Source of the DNA: CAYPPG01 sp964412555
GTDB lineage: Bacteria; Hinthialibacterota; Hinthialibacteria; Hinthialibacterales; Hinthialibacteraceae
Assembly: GCA_964412555.1 (NCBI GenBank)
Contig: CAYPPG010000031.1
Coordinates: forward strand, 1-64,000
DNA: 64,000 nucleotides
Direction of reading: 5' to 3'
In this document: one piece after another, positions 34,949-43,721 of the stretch
Position numbering within the stretch: position 1 is the stretch's first letter
Layout of the letters: each line of letters starts with the position of its first letter
Notes under the pieces: generated by a model
The model's input: the letters and a program-made list of their open reading frames with translations, nothing else
Databases searched by the model: none
Told to the model about the DNA's origin: nothing
Position numbers and translations under genes: made by a program

Positions 34949-35952
34949 TCGGATTCATTCGTGAGCCGTTCAACCAGGACATCCTTAAACGCATCCATAT
35001 CCACCCATTCGGTCGCGACTTTCATCTTCTTTGCTGCCGGGTTGATTTTGGTGTACCCGTCATCCGTAACTTGAATGCCCAGTGTTTCCATTTTGAGATG
35101 CCGGTTGGTGTATCCCAAGTAAACGGCAACCGTATCGAAGAGTGTGCTGCTTTTCCGGACAGCCGTTTCTACATTGGCGTTTTCGATATTCCGTAACCAA
35201 TGGCGATAGTTTTGGATGATAGTGAACGCGATAACATCTTTTGAATCACGCACTTTTTTATAATGCTCCCCATCGAGTACAACCAGTCCGCAAGTATCCA
35301 ACGGAGTAATGGTCACGTCCCATGGTGCGGACAATACCGTTTGGCAGGCTTCGGCATCGGCGCGAACGTTGTATTCCGCCGAAATTTCCTTGCTGCCTCC
35401 GTAGCCTAAACGAACGCTGCCGTGCATTCCGACAAACTGTGCTTTTTCGGCGATTTTCGGTTCGCGTTTCAATGCTTCCCCGATATTCGGCAGGGGGCCA
35501 ACGGCAATTACTGTAATGGTTTCGTTGGAATTCATGATGGTATCGATAATGGCTTGGACTCCGTCTTCATGGATTTTGCCGGGATAATCATCGAGGTCGT
35601 AATTTTCCGCCCAATCCGATTGTCTTCCGCCGCCGCGGGTGTTGGTCGCGAGTCCGATTCCAACGGGAATGTCGCTTCGCCCTACTGTCTCGAGGAATTT
35701 CGCGATCAGTTTTGCGCGATATAAGGTTTTTCCTTGATCTCCAACGACGAGTTTGACATCGAATTCAGGGCAGCGCAGCAGAAATCCCAAGGCCCAAGTA
35801 TCGTCGATGTCGTCACCGATATCCGTATCAAAAATCACGGGGATTTTTTCCATCTCAGCGCTCCTTGCTTCCGGGATCAAACCATTCATGTGAATGAGAA
35901 TCCCAACCATAAAAAAGCCAATCCAGGTTTTGTCGATCCATGCAATTTTCAT
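34945..35952 (-). CDS. Exported nucleoside hydrolase (inosine-uridine preferring family)
   Basis: A 335-residue enzyme of the IUNH family that cleaves N-glycosidic bonds of nucleosides. The calcium-binding hallmark is FDTDIGDDIDDTWAL; VIAVGPLPNIGEAL and the late Asp in the ITPLDTCGL region also fit. Unusually it begins with a signal peptide (WIGFFMVGILIHMNGL, cleavage near ARSA), so it would work in the periplasm or outside, perhaps scavenging nucleosides or acting on another riboside. The start at 35952 has AAGGAG six bases upstream; an ATG 18 bases earlier has none. Confidence 0.85.
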   Translation of the reverse strand: MKIAWIDKTWIGFFMVGILIHMNGLIPEARSAEMEKIPVIFDTDIGDDIDDTWALGFLLRCPEFDVKLVVGDQGKTLYRAKLIAKFLETVGRSDIPVGIGLATNTRGGGRQSDWAENYDLDDYPGKIHEDGVQAIIDTIMNSNETITVIAVGPLPNIGEALKREPKIAEKAQFVGMHGSVRLGYGGSKEISAEYNVRADAEACQTVLSAPWDVTITPLDTCGLVVLDGEHYKKVRDSKDVIAFTIIQNYRHWLRNIENANVETAVRKSSTLFDTVAVYLGYTNRHLKMETLGIQVTDDGYTKINPAAKKMKVATEWVDMDAFKDVLVERLTNESD

Positions 35953-36138
35953 TTCATTCTCCTTCTTCATTTTTCGTTATTATGGTCAGTATTGCATAAA
36001 ACTGTCAACCGGCGTTTCGGGTGGGAGCTGCGTTTTTGCGCCCTTCGCACCCCTTTCGTGGTTCGAACCCATAAAACAAGCCGGCGGGCATGGAGTCACC
36101 CCCACACCTGCCGCCAAATCGATCGTGTCACTACTTTT

Positions 36139-37275
36139 CTATTTCAACTGCTCCGCAAACGGAATGGACATCTTGTTCCCTTCCGACATCCAGAACAACT
36201 GCGTGCCGTCATCTGTCAAATGGATATCGGGTAATACATTTACTTCCTCCGGATTGACTTGCCGACTCACCCAACTGCCGGATAGTGTTTTGAAATAAAT
36301 AAAAGCATCAAAATATTCTATAAATCCATCCAATCGTGAGTCTTTCAGCGATTGGATAGCGATGACGTTGCCTGTTTCAGCAATTTGAAATCGATCACTA
36401 TAACGTCCTTCTTCGTGTTGAAATGTATAGTTGATTTGCTGAGGAACTACCCATATACCACTGTCTTCGTAAGCCACGGCAGGTTTTTGATCTTCATTCT
36501 GGAATAATATGGTTTTGCCATTATTGGCAATATCCATAATACCATCTCCACCAATCTGAAGAGGTGAATCGTCTATTTGAATTTCCTTTGGCACCGTCCA
36601 CCCATCTTTTGTACGATCTACAAAAAAATGCTTATTCCCAATGGCTATATTGCCGGTCATGAAAATAATCCGATCCCCAGTAGATGATAAATGTAAATTT
36701 GAGGGGTTCACATCATCCTTTTCTACAACAGTAGATTTAAAAATTTCTGCATGGCGCTCTACAACGTATAATCGCTGATTTCCATTTCGGGGATGATCAG
36801 TAAAGACAAAGATTGACGCATCTGAATTTAATTGAATCCCACTTCGGAATGGTACAGGATGTTGAAAATGAGTAGTCAAAACATTTCTCTCAATATTATA
36901 AAACTTTACATCCATACTATTCGTGGATTCAAGGTAAGATACAAAAATAAGCCATTTACCATTGGCACTCAGGTACATATCTTCTGAAGAATGTTCGTCC
37001 AAGAATGACGCTTCAACATTCAAAAAACGATTGTTATCCTTCCGGAGTAAATCATTTCTCACAACCATCACATTCTTACCGTAATCGATAAAAACATGTT
37101 CTTGATTAAAATAACCATATTGACTCAACAGATTTGTGGGATTCGTTGCAGACAATGTATGATGTAAGGGATTGATCGATGTCAACAAAATGACATTTGA
37201 AGGGCTAGGTGAAAGTTCGATATTCTGAGCGAATGAATAATTTGCTATAATAGCAATGATTTTACCATTATACAT
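36139..37275 (-). CDS. Secreted beta-propeller (PD40/WD40-like) protein, unknown
   Basis: A 378-residue protein beginning MYNGKIIAIIANYSFAQ, a short export-type start, with AAGGAG six bases before the ATG. The body is made of repeating four-strand blades, each with a pattern such as MYLSANGKWLIFVSYLE, LHLSSTGDRIIFMTGN, MDIANNGKTILFQNED and IHLTDDGTQLFWMSEG, like TolB/PD40 propellers. No catalytic motif is visible. The gene and its upstream neighbour are clearly AT-richer than most of the window, which may mean recent acquisition. It could bind a protein or glycan partner. Confidence 0.6.
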   Translation of the reverse strand: MYNGKIIAIIANYSFAQNIELSPSPSNVILLTSINPLHHTLSATNPTNLLSQYGYFNQEHVFIDYGKNVMVVRNDLLRKDNNRFLNVEASFLDEHSSEDMYLSANGKWLIFVSYLESTNSMDVKFYNIERNVLTTHFQHPVPFRSGIQLNSDASIFVFTDHPRNGNQRLYVVERHAEIFKSTVVEKDDVNPSNLHLSSTGDRIIFMTGNIAIGNKHFFVDRTKDGWTVPKEIQIDDSPLQIGGDGIMDIANNGKTILFQNEDQKPAVAYEDSGIWVVPQQINYTFQHEEGRYSDRFQIAETGNVIAIQSLKDSRLDGFIEYFDAFIYFKTLSGSWVSRQVNPEEVNVLPDIHLTDDGTQLFWMSEGNKMSIPFAEQLK

Positions 37276-37301
37276 AATAATTCTCCTTTTCAATCATAAT
37301 A

Positions 37302-38623
37302 TTATTGAGATAAAGTCAAAAAACATGCACTACCATATACATCCGTTGAATCCAAACTAGATGCACTAAAGTAAACAGTATGATTACTATCCTGCAAACT
37401 AAATAATCCATCGTGTGCAACCACAACTTCATCTAGATTCGTGATTGTGTGATTGGGGAAATGAATGGACGTTGAATGTGTAGAACTATCATTATTAAAA
37501 TTGCAAAATAAGAGTAAAATACGGTTATCTTGCCCATTTTGATCACGTCGAAGAGTAAAGCGTAAGCGATCATTATCTCCTTGACTATCGGAGATAGTTG
37601 CAGTTATGTTATCCGCCGGTTCATCCATTAGCCAATCTTTCATGGTGGCTGCTTCTTCAGCGATTACCGCACAAATTTCATCTCCATCTGGAGCTGAATC
37701 ATCTCCAAACCATTTTTCTGCTTCACTATTTGCATAACTGAAGAAAAGCAAACCTTGACCACCAGCCACCCAAGATGAATAAGCAAGATAGCGATATAAT
37801 TCATCATTTAGATTAGCTGGAATTGAAGTTGTCATAACGTTATCTTTACACCCAGCCCACCGGGCATATCCTTTCCCGTATCCCTCAGAGATGGCGTATC
37901 GGATGGCGGATTCGGCAACATACACGGCTTCTTCCCAATTATTCGTAAAATCGGAAAGATACGTGCTCGAATCCCAGATGAAATCTTGGATATCCAAATC
38001 ATCCAACCAACTCGCATTGGGGGCGGTGATTACATCATTGCTTGATCCGCCAAAATAATTGCCGTAGTTCCGCAAATTCAAATAGATAGGGCGGGATACG
38101 GTCAACTCAGCCTCAATCTCATCCTTGAAGGTATCCAAACGATCATGGATATGCGTCCGAAAACTAGGCGATTCATTTTCCGCATCCTCTCCCCCGTAGG
38201 GTTCGTCACTCATATGCCAGCCGATAACGCGGGAATAATTTTGATGGCTTTCCAAGGTGGAAACCAAATCCGCGACTGTGTCATATTCATTTTGCCATGA
38301 AAATGCCGTCGGATAATAACTCGCTTCCGAAAAAACATCCCATATTTTACTGCTGCCACGTCTGATTACTTCGAATCGGAGTGCGGATATCCTCAATCGG
38401 ATTTCCCGCTTCATCCAACACGTATACACTCACAGGACGAAGCGTATGAACCGTTTGTCCCTCTTTTTCGAAACGGAGAGATGAACCGATGTTGAACGCC
38501 TCGGAATACAAATCACGAATTACATTCCCGTGCCTGGCGTCACTCACGATCAATACCTGCGGAATATCGAATCGTGCCGTGCTTGAAACGTGCCGTCCCT
38601 TCGTATTTCATCGGGGCGCGCAT
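37302..38623 (-). pseudogene. Decayed TIM-barrel glycosidase-like gene with frameshifts
   Basis: Coding-like sequence continues across three frames. One frame (to a TAA at 38347) reads TARFDIPQVLIVSDARHGN, then VSVYVLDEAGNPIEDIRTPI. From about 38345 a second frame continues KIWDVFSEASYYPTAFSW, VIGWHMSDEPYGG (a Glu typical of glycosidase barrels) to the end at 37302. A third frame upstream (from 38623, MKYEGTARFKHG) ends in TGA. Part of the barrel before KIWDVF seems missing, so at least one deletion and two frameshifts are present. The 373 intact residues at the 3' end could still be translated, but a working enzyme is unlikely. No family can be named with confidence. Confidence 0.55.
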
Positions 38624-38685
38624 TTCCAAGTTTGCCGACTATGGTGCGCGTCCTTTTTATTGTTTTGCTCTCATCCATTCAGCGA

Positions 38686-38765
38686 GTAGCAGGGGTAAGC
38701 GAAGTCCACCCTTACCAGATTGCGTTCCATCCAAGGGCAGACCTATCGTTTGGCCCTGCCTACCT
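38686..38765. repeat. Diverged two-hairpin repeat unit (family B)
   Basis: TAGCAGGGGTAAGCGAAGTC, then CACCCTTACC forms the first stem, and CCAAGGGCAGACC to TTGGCCCTGCC the second, in the same order and with the same loop AGCGAAGTC as the 97-bp array near 4 kb. It lies just upstream of the decayed glycosidase gene. The remaining gene-free stretch to 39014 is AT-rich and contains only the family E copy at 38973. Confidence 0.75.
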
Positions 38766-38972
38766 GCTCATTATTCATTACATATCAAATCTGTATAGAA
38801 GTGTAAATTTGCCATAGCATAAGTAGCAGTACAATGTCAATAGAAAATATAAATATTTTTTATTTTCCACAAATTATTACATGAATATCGAATAAGTTTT
38901 CTATAAATCCATACGAGAAATAAAGATGAATGCAAAAATGGAACACTGTAGTCAGGATGACAAATATAAAAT

Positions 38973-38989
38973 GCCGGCAGGATGCCGGC
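38973..38989. repeat. Palindromic repeat, family E
   Basis: GCCGGCA-GGA-TGCCGGC, perfect 7-bp arms, 25 bases beyond the stop of the convergent-side alcohol dehydrogenase gene. Confidence 0.85.
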
Positions 38990-39014
38990 GTTACAGCGCA
39001 TCACCGCCAGGGCA

Positions 39015-40055
39015 TCATTCCACGATCCGAAGCAACGTCTTGATCGCTCCCTCCCGGCGGCTGCAGGCAAGTTCAAATGCTGTTCCAATCTCCTGGAGAG
39101 GAAAGGAATGTGTCATGACTTTCTGAATCTCCAATCCCTCCTCGGACACCAACCGAATGGCTTCGGGATAGTTGCGGGGGAGTGAACGGCGCACAAAAAT
39201 GGATTGAAGTTCTTTGCGGCGGGCATGGGTGAAATCGATCATGAACGAGCCGTATGGGTAAATGCCGATAAAACAAACGGAACCGCCCGGCCGCGCAATT
39301 TCAAACGCCTGCTGAAACGCTTCCGGTTCACCGGCCGCTTCGTAAACCAATTCCACACCGTAATCCGTATGGGATTGAAGAATGGCCTTGATGGTATCAT
39401 CCTCGCTCGGATGACAAGCGGCCAGGCATCCCACTTCTAACGCTTTCCCGCGGCGCTCCGCTACTGGTTCCACCACCATGACAATTCTGGCTCCGTGTTT
39501 GACAAGCAAAAGAGCGACCAGCATTCCCACCGAACCGGAACCGATAACCGCACAGTTTTTCCCCCGCGGATCAGGCATCAGTTCAATGGCATGGATGGCA
39601 ACGGCAAGAGTCTCCAACACCGGTCCCATATCGTCGGAAATGGTATCCGGAAGAGGATATACATTTTCTACAGGAATAGAAATATATTCGGCGAAAGCGC
39701 CTGGATAGGGAGGGAATCCGGTAAAACGAACATGCGGACAGATATTCGGCCTGCCGGATTTGCAAAACGGGCATTCCCCGCAGTGCACGGCCGGTTCTAC
39801 CGCAACGCGTGTACCTTTCGGGGGAGAGGAAGGAATGCCATTTTCATCTTCGATGACCCCGCTGAACTCATGCCCCATCAAAAAAGGCTCTTGAAGCTGC
39901 GCATCCCCAATCCGTCCGGTGAGATAGAAGTGCATATCGGATCCGCAGATGCCGGCACGATTGACACGGACGAGCACCTCGCCGGATGCAGGCTTGGGAG
40001 GAGAGATGTTCCATAACGAAAACTGTTTCGAAGCAGTTAGAAGAGCCGCTTGCAT
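39015..40055 (-). CDS. Zinc-dependent medium-chain alcohol/polyol dehydrogenase
   Basis: A 346-residue MDR-family enzyme that oxidises a sugar alcohol or similar secondary alcohol with NAD(P). Catalytic zinc ligands are Cys37 (GICGSD) and His62-Glu63 (MGHEFSG); the structural zinc site is C92, C95, C98 and C106 in CGECPFCKSGRPNIC. The nucleotide fold shows VIGSGSVGMLVALL. It resembles sorbitol, L-idonate or threonine dehydrogenases. The ATG at 40055 has GGAAAG eight bases upstream; others at 40061 and 40082 are possible. It is divergent from pyrF over a palindromic, operator-like site. Confidence 0.85.
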   Translation of the reverse strand: MQAALLTASKQFSLWNISPPKPASGEVLVRVNRAGICGSDMHFYLTGRIGDAQLQEPFLMGHEFSGVIEDENGIPSSPPKGTRVAVEPAVHCGECPFCKSGRPNICPHVRFTGFPPYPGAFAEYISIPVENVYPLPDTISDDMGPVLETLAVAIHAIELMPDPRGKNCAVIGSGSVGMLVALLLVKHGARIVMVVEPVAERRGKALEVGCLAACHPSEDDTIKAILQSHTDYGVELVYEAAGEPEAFQQAFEIARPGGSVCFIGIYPYGSFMIDFTHARRKELQSIFVRRSLPRNYPEAIRLVSEEGLEIQKVMTHSFPLQEIGTAFELACSRREGAIKTLLRIVE

Positions 40056-40083
40056 ATTCATATCTTTCCATAGTCGTTTCATA

Positions 40084-40147
40084 GATCACTTGATTTCACT
40101 CAAACAATGATATGATAACCGCAGAGTGTCAAGTGATCGCTTGATTT
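40084..40147. promoter_or_regulatory. Operator-like repeats in the adh-pyrF divergent region
   Basis: Two perfect 10-bp inverted arms, GATCACTTGA (40084-40093) and TCAAGTGATC (40129-40138), are 35 bases apart. The right one extends to the 16-bp near-palindrome TCAAGTGATCGCTTGA (one mismatch between halves). GATCACTTGATTT and GATCGCTTGATTT (40135-40147) also form a direct repeat. Between them TTGATT (40090) and TATGAT (40111) are promoter-like elements with a short 15-base spacer, pointing toward pyrF. A DNA-binding dimer is a reasonable inference; no regulator gene is adjacent. Confidence 0.5.
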
Positions 40148-40203
40148 GTAGGGGATATCATGAGATAAGACAATACCGGTCTTACTGTTTCAGGTTTGAA
40201 AAT

Positions 40204-41049
40204 ATGGAACCATTCACTCTTCAAATTCGAAATCGAACATTGGAAAAGCAAAGCGCGTTGTGTGTGGGATTGGATACTGTTTTTGAAAAAATACCGGAAA
40301 TACTCCATCAGGAGAGCAATCCCCAACTAACCTTCAATCGAATAATCATCGACTCCACTCATGATCTAACCTGCTGTTATAAATTGAATACGGCATTTTA
40401 TTTCGTGCGGGGAATCGAAGGTGTTGCAACATTGATGGAAACGATTCAATATGCGCGCAGCTTCGACGTACCCGTGATTTTGGACACCAAATGGGGTGAT
40501 ATTGGTCATACCGCGAAATATTATGCCCAAACGGCTTTCGACACCTACGCGGCCGACGCTGTTACCCTTAATCCCTATATGGGTGAAGATGCAATTTCCG
40601 CCTTTCGTGACCATACCGACAAATGTTCGTTTCTCCTCTGTTTCACTTCCAATAAGACACGGAATGACCTAGAAACCCAACCCGTCAATCGAACAGAGCA
40701 ACCGGTTGTTCCTTTTTATCAAATCGTTGCGGAAAAGATTGTGTCTTGGAACACATCGGCCAATTTAGGAGCCGTTGTCGGCGCGACCGCTCCCGAAGAA
40801 TTGGCAAAAATTCGGGATATCCTTGGCTCCTCGATCCCCATTCTCTGTCCAGGGATTGGAGCGCAAGGAGGTGACTTGGAAGAAGTATTATGGGCCGGTT
40901 ATTCGGAACCGGGGAGTTTGGTGATCAATGTATCCCGGGCCATCATTCATGCTTCGAATCAATCCGACTTTGCAGAAGCAGCCTGCCGAGAGGCAGAAAT
41001 GTTTGTAACTCAAATGCGAACCTTTTTTTCGCAATGGAAAGAGACATGA
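40204..41049 (+). CDS. pyrF: Orotidine 5'-phosphate decarboxylase (type 2)
   Basis: A 281-residue enzyme making UMP from OMP, the last step of pyrimidine synthesis. The catalytic Asp-Lys-Asp array is VILDTKWGDIGHTA (D94, K96, D99); ALCVGLDT at the start binds the substrate, and CPGIGAQGGDLEEVL closes the phosphate site. The length and TKWGDI spelling fit the longer type 2 subfamily rather than the E. coli form. The start at 40204 follows AGG, nine bases away; the longer frame to 40126 runs through the operator-like repeats. No other pyr gene is near. It is convergent with the FN3 protein gene, three bases apart. Confidence 0.93.
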   Translation: MEPFTLQIRNRTLEKQSALCVGLDTVFEKIPEILHQESNPQLTFNRIIIDSTHDLTCCYKLNTAFYFVRGIEGVATLMETIQYARSFDVPVILDTKWGDIGHTAKYYAQTAFDTYAADAVTLNPYMGEDAISAFRDHTDKCSFLLCFTSNKTRNDLETQPVNRTEQPVVPFYQIVAEKIVSWNTSANLGAVVGATAPEELAKIRDILGSSIPILCPGIGAQGGDLEEVLWAGYSEPGSLVINVSRAIIHASNQSDFAEAACREAEMFVTQMRTFFSQWKET

Positions 41050-41052
41050 AAT

Positions 41053-42213
41053 TTATGATTCATTTGGATTACAAACAAGCTTTTGCGTCACGATTTCCGA
41101 CCATTCCCCCGCACTGTTTTTGGCTCTCACCTTAAAAAAATAATGAGTGTAATAGGGCGGTGAAATAAACGGTAACGTCATCGAGCTTTCTTTTGTAACG
41201 ACTTGTAAGGGCGGATCGATGCGATAGTCTTTTTCGAAAGAAACTGTATACCCTTCGATTTCGCTCAAATCTTCGGCCGCCGAATCCCACGACCATTCGA
41301 TCCGGTTCTTTTTTCGCTCATAGCGTATCGTATCAGGAGCGGACGGAGGTGTCGCATCAAAGGTCGTCGCTTGAATGTTACGGCTTGTCCACAAACGGAC
41401 GCCGTCCAAACAGAATTTGTATTCGAATTCCCGATCCAGCGTTTTTTCTTCTTTGACAAACGAAAATGTTTGGATGGAGGATCGGTCTTGCGGAGAACAA
41501 AGTTCTCGATCCAAATCAACGACGATGGAATGCCATTTCCTTTGTTCCTTACCGGTTTCGGAAAAATCCATAACGGGAACTTTCAACTCGTGAGAGGCCG
41601 AGCGAATCAAAAGAAACAGATCGTCCGGAAAATTGGACCAGTAATTGAATTCGAGGTAACGATATTCAGACCAATCCTGGAGTGGAAGGTTTTGGTTGAA
41701 CGGAAATCCGAAAAACACATTGTCCGGAAATTGCTTATCTTTCTCTCCGTCATATCGAAAAGATATCTTAAAATATCCGGTTCCTTCGGCGGGAGAATCA
41801 ACATCCAAATTAAAACGAGTGTTCAAAGGAATCCCGTTACTGACATACCCCATGAGATGCATATCATAATTGCGATCAAAATCGGCCAAGGAATATCTTT
41901 CTTTCCCCTCGGCAGTGATGGCCTCGGAGCGAAACTGAAAGTGCTCTCCATGTGTCCCGTTTACGATACTTTCGGTTGCGCCGATAGAAACCAGTGAGGG
42001 GATCGGCTGCCATAGTCCCGGTAGGCCGTCACTGACTTTCCGTTGATACACAGTAAAGGAAGCATCGGACACACGATCCGATGTGGACCATTGTAAATAG
42101 AAAGAAGCCGGCGTGAATTCCGAAAGTGGTTCAATCGAAGAAACCGGCGCAGCCGAGACGGCAAGTGCACATAAACAACCCCAGAACAGAAAAATAACTG
42201 CAAGACGCAGCAT
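41053..42213 (-). CDS. Secreted protein with fibronectin type III-like ends, unknown
   Basis: A 386-residue exported protein. The signal peptide (LAVIFLFWGCLCALAVSAA) begins at the ATG at 42213, with AAGGAG nine bases upstream; the longer frame into pilT is not used. The N-terminal part (TPASFYLQWSTSDRVSDAS) and C-terminal part (APDTIRYERKKNRIEWSWDS to YFFKVRAKNSAGEWSE) look like FN3 modules. The centre (GTGYFKISFRYDGEKDKQF, then YRYLEFNYWSNFPDDLFLLI) resembles a carbohydrate-binding jelly roll. It has no catalytic motif. A role in binding glycans outside the cell fits the window, but this is inference. Confidence 0.6.
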   Translation of the reverse strand: MLRLAVIFLFWGCLCALAVSAAPVSSIEPLSEFTPASFYLQWSTSDRVSDASFTVYQRKVSDGLPGLWQPIPSLVSIGATESIVNGTHGEHFQFRSEAITAEGKERYSLADFDRNYDMHLMGYVSNGIPLNTRFNLDVDSPAEGTGYFKISFRYDGEKDKQFPDNVFFGFPFNQNLPLQDWSEYRYLEFNYWSNFPDDLFLLIRSASHELKVPVMDFSETGKEQRKWHSIVVDLDRELCSPQDRSSIQTFSFVKEEKTLDREFEYKFCLDGVRLWTSRNIQATTFDATPPSAPDTIRYERKKNRIEWSWDSAAEDLSEIEGYTVSFEKDYRIDPPLQVVTKESSMTLPFISPPYYTHYFFKVRAKNSAGEWSEIVTQKLVCNPNES

Positions 42214-42271
42214 GTGAAGAGTCTCCTTCCTCTTATACAAATAGGATAGATATCCGTTCCGCAAGAACGAA

Positions 42272-43369
42272 TCATGCGCTTTGGAATTGGCTGATCGAAT
42301 CCGTACCGGTAAACATCCCTTTCGCATTCAGTTTGAATTCTTCCGGATTGGAAGAATTGCGCAATGCTTCCTCATAGGAAATGATTTCCTGCTTATAAAG
42401 AGCCAGCAGAGACTGATTGAAGGTCTGCATCCCGAATTCGATTCCTTTTTGCATCAGTTCTTTTAAACGCCAGAATTCACCGTCGAGTAACGCTTTGCGT
42501 ACACTGGAAGTTTGCCGGAGAATTTCAAGTGCAGGGACTCGGCCTTTCCCGTCCTGCCGGGTGAGAAGACGCATACATATAATGCCTTCAAGCGACATGC
42601 CTAATTCCTGGCGAATTTGTGATTTCAAATGGTCTGGGAAATAATTGACGATGCGGTCCAAAGTGCGCGAAACATCCGAGGTATGAAGAGTGGTCAAAAC
42701 CAAATGGCCGGTTTGTGCAGCGGAAACAGCTGTCATCATCGTGTCCTGATCGCGCATCTCCCCGATTAAAATGACATCCGGACTCTGACGAACCACATGG
42801 CGAAGCGCATCGGTGAATGTCAAGGTGTCGTACCCTACTTCCCGCTGATTAATCACAGACTTTTTATCTTCGTAGATAAATTCGATCGGATCCTCAATGG
42901 TCATGACATGCCGGGATAGATTCTCATTGATATGGGTGATCATTGACGCCAATGTGGTGGATTTACCGGAACCGGTAGCACCGGTCACGATAACCAGCCC
43001 CCTTGGTAATTCCGCCAATCCTCGAATAACAGGAGGGAGATGCAAATTGACAAAAGACAAGTCCGTGTCGCGAATCAACCGGGCAACCAATCCGATATGC
43101 CCCTGCTGGCGAAAAATATTGATACGGAACCGTCCCCCTCCATCGAGATGATACGCAAAATCGAGATCGGGGCGTTCGGTAAATATTTTCTGCTGATGAT
43201 CCGTCAACAATGTTTCGATTGCCTCGTTCACCCATGCATCGGTGATTTCTTCCAGCTCGATACGTTCCACTTGGCCGTGAATACGCATGAATGGCACAAT
43301 TCCGACTTTTAAATACAAGTCAGATGCATTTTTTTCTCTCATCATCAATAAAAGATCCACTATTTTCAT
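42272..43369 (-). CDS. pilT: Type IV pilus retraction ATPase (PilT family)
   Basis: A 365-residue hexameric ATPase that powers pilus retraction and twitching motility. Seen: Walker A VTGATGSGKSTT (about 129-140), the Asp box MTIEDPIEF, Walker B DVILIGEMRD and the His box TGHLVLTTLHTSD. GGAGG lies nine bases before the ATG at 43369. The C-terminal LRNSSNPEEFKL is typical of PilT. The paralogue PilU is similar, so PilT or PilU cannot be separated with certainty. No other pilus gene is in the window apart from the weak pseudopilin-like protein at 27 kb. Confidence 0.9.
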   Translation of the reverse strand: MKIVDLLLMMREKNASDLYLKVGIVPFMRIHGQVERIELEEITDAWVNEAIETLLTDHQQKIFTERPDLDFAYHLDGGGRFRINIFRQQGHIGLVARLIRDTDLSFVNLHLPPVIRGLAELPRGLVIVTGATGSGKSTTLASMITHINENLSRHVMTIEDPIEFIYEDKKSVINQREVGYDTLTFTDALRHVVRQSPDVILIGEMRDQDTMMTAVSAAQTGHLVLTTLHTSDVSRTLDRIVNYFPDHLKSQIRQELGMSLEGIICMRLLTRQDGKGRVPALEILRQTSSVRKALLDGEFWRLKELMQKGIEFGMQTFNQSLLALYKQEIISYEEALRNSSNPEEFKLNAKGMFTGTDSISQFQSA

Positions 43370-43597
43370 CGCGATAAGCCTCCAAGGATTGACATCATTC
43401 AACTTCCTTCATGGAACAAACGCATCCTTGCTCCACAGACAATTATGTTCAAAACGAACAGTGCCTTTTCATATAACTATAGCGCAAGCATCGAGAAAAC
43501 AACCAGGATCATGTGATGGTAAGGAATAAGAGATGACTTCCATTTCAGGTCTTTACAGGGGATGAAATTGGGTAAGCAGATCACGGCTGGGAGTTTG

Positions 43598-43690
43598 GGC
43601 AAGTGAAGCAGCCCTTGACGGTAGTCCTCATCATCACGGGCAGACCTAACGTCTTGCCCGTGCTACCCCACATGGCAAGTGAAGCAGCCC
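43598..43690. repeat. Family B-like palindrome flanked by 17-bp direct repeats
   Basis: GGCAAGTGAAGCAGCCC occurs at 43598-43614 and again at 43674-43690. Between them lies the stem CACGGGCA/TGCCCGTG (43635-43642 and 43655-43662) with loop GACCTAACGTCT and the family tail CTACCC. This looks like a palindrome inserted into, or bounded by, a duplicated site. The remainder of the 350 bases between pilT and the MotA-like gene contains no gene. Confidence 0.8.
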
Positions 43691-43721
43691 AAGTAGAAAT
43701 CCCTTACATGCGTCATGTTTT

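Noticed and set aside
36050..36080. tRNA T-arm-like string GGTTCGAACC at 36060
   Set aside because: It is only a 10-bp palindrome. No acceptor, D-arm or anticodon arm can be fitted around it on either strand.
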